Origin: CAYSYH01 sp964435455
Lineage (GTDB): Bacteria; Patescibacteriota; WWE3; 2-01-FULL-39-13; JAACPI01
Assembly (NCBI GenBank): GCA_964435455.1
Contig: CAYSYH010000015.1
Span: forward strand, 1 to 13,552
Reading direction: 5' to 3'
DNA: 13,552 bases
In this document: in pieces, positions 12,995 through 13,552 of the stretch
Layout: every line of letters begins with the position of its first letter
How positions within the stretch are numbered: position 1 is the stretch's first letter
The notes under the pieces: model-generated
The model's input: the letters and a program-made list of their open reading frames with translations, nothing else
Told to the model about the DNA's origin: nothing
Databases searched by the model: none
Translations under genes and position numbers: made by a program

Positions 12995-13552
12995 TTAAGT
13001 AACCTTTATACTTGTAGAATTCCCAAAGGAAACTTTTGTTGCTCCAACCTTACTTAGCAAGGAATTCTTAAATAATTTTAATACTTTCCTATTTTTAGGA
13101 TTATCCTCTAAAACTAACTCTATTTTGTCCGAAACATTTAAGCCTCTTTCCTTTCTTAATCCCTGTATTTCTCTTACTAAAGTTCTAAAATAACCTTCTA
13201 ATTTTAGTTGTTTATTTAAATTTAAATTTAAATAAACACTTAAATCTTTATCGGTAGATTTTTTCCAACCTTTTTTTTCAGAAAATTTTTTATTAGTTAC
13301 TAATACTTCTTTTAAATTAAGTTCCTTTTTTATTAAATCCAGAAAATCCTCATTAAGATTAACCTTATTATTGGTAACAATTACAAAATCTTGCAAGGGT
13401 TGTCGTAGAGGCACTGATGAAAGTTTTCTTATAGAATTTCCTAAAGAAGATACTTTGCGTACAAAGTTCATTTGATCTAAAAGTTTTTCTTCGTCACCAT
13501 TTAAAGCTTTATAATTTGGATAATCTTCTAGATGAACACTTTCTTTTTGCTT
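12995..13552 (-). CDS. ileS: Isoleucyl-tRNA synthetase, C-terminal part (runs off the window's right edge)
   Basis: The minus-strand frame is open from the window edge to the TAA at 12997-12995, giving 185 residues; the internal ATG at 13471 is not a start. IleRS charges tRNA-Ile. The piece begins KQKESVHLEDYP, the IleRS-type ESVHL-x-D/E-x-P motif of the anticodon-binding region. It continues with VRKVSSLGNSIRKLSSVPLRQPLQ and EGYFRTLVREIQGLRKERGLNVSDKIEL, the pattern of the DUF5915-type C-terminal domain of type-2 (archaeal/eukaryote-like) IleRS. Type-2 enzymes lack the C-terminal zinc motif of type 1; none is seen here (no CxxC). The catalytic and editing domains lie outside the window. It converges with the RodA/FtsW gene at 5 bp. 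Confidence 0.93.
   Translation of the reverse strand, partial: KQKESVHLEDYPNYKALNGDEEKLLDQMNFVRKVSSLGNSIRKLSSVPLRQPLQDFVIVTNNKVNLNEDFLDLIKKELNLKEVLVTNKKFSEKKGWKKSTDKDLSVYLNLNLNKQLKLEGYFRTLVREIQGLRKERGLNVSDKIELVLEDNPKNRKVLKLFKNSLLSKVGATKVSFGNSTSIKVT

Noticed and set aside
12992..13004. GGTT...AACC mini-hairpin at the RodA-FtsW/ileS junction
   Set aside because: Only 4 bp, no U-tract, and it overlaps coding sequence.
13471..13471. ATG at 13471 as the start of a separate 158-residue protein
   Set aside because: The frame stays open to the window edge and the upstream residues (ESVHLEDYP) continue the IleRS match, so this is an internal Met.
1..13552. CRISPR array, transposon, toxin-antitoxin or defence cassette
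   Set aside because: No regularly spaced repeats, transposase, terminal inverted repeats or recognised defence domains were seen on either strand.

Overview
The window looks like a piece of the chromosome of a Candidate Phyla Radiation (Patescibacteria) bacterium. The signs are strong AT-richness (roughly 30% GC by eye), very compact gene packing, single-gene transcription units without Shine-Dalgarno sequences, a double-length ThyX protein, a type-2 (DUF5915-bearing) isoleucyl-tRNA synthetase, an L27 with an atypical N-terminal arm, and an SNase fused to a small C-terminal cysteine domain. TGA ends two clear genes (7660-7662 and 12987-12989), so the UGA=Gly code of Gracilibacteria/Absconditabacteria is not in use. 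I cannot place the lineage more finely from the sequence alone.

Layout, left to right: (1) 1-3091: the start of glyA (-) diverges from a tandem ThyX-like protein (+), which converges with and overlaps a membrane-anchored SNase (-). (2) 3147-4028: rmlA (+). (3) 4040-6534: a tRNA-dotted stretch with an Ig-like surface protein (-) just downstream of tRNA-Asp (-), then tRNA-Thr (+), a small orphan membrane protein with an internal triple repeat (+), a LysM protein (-) and tRNA-Gly (+). (4) 6545-10488: a tight, overlapping four-gene polysaccharide operon read on the minus strand: Wzx-type flippase, two GT2 glycosyltransferases and a Wzy/O-antigen-ligase-like protein. (5) 10517-13552: lepB (+), rplU-rpmA (-), a RodA/FtsW-family polymerase (+) and the C-terminal end of ileS (-).

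How the genes fit together: glyA makes the methylene-tetrahydrofolate that a ThyX-type enzyme would use. RmlA supplies dTDP-glucose for deoxysugars, which may feed the glycosyltransferase/Wzx/Wzy locus. LysM, Ig-like, LepB and RodA/FtsW proteins all act in the cell envelope. The remaining genes are core translation (L21, L27, IleRS, three tRNAs).

The most notable features are the ThyX tandem protein, whose two halves keep complementary parts of the active site, and the expression layout. The coding strand flips twelve times in 13.5 kb, promoter-like -10 boxes often sit 6-7 nt before the start codon, and no start has a Shine-Dalgarno. I found no CRISPR array, transposase, phage gene, recognisable defence system or rRNA.
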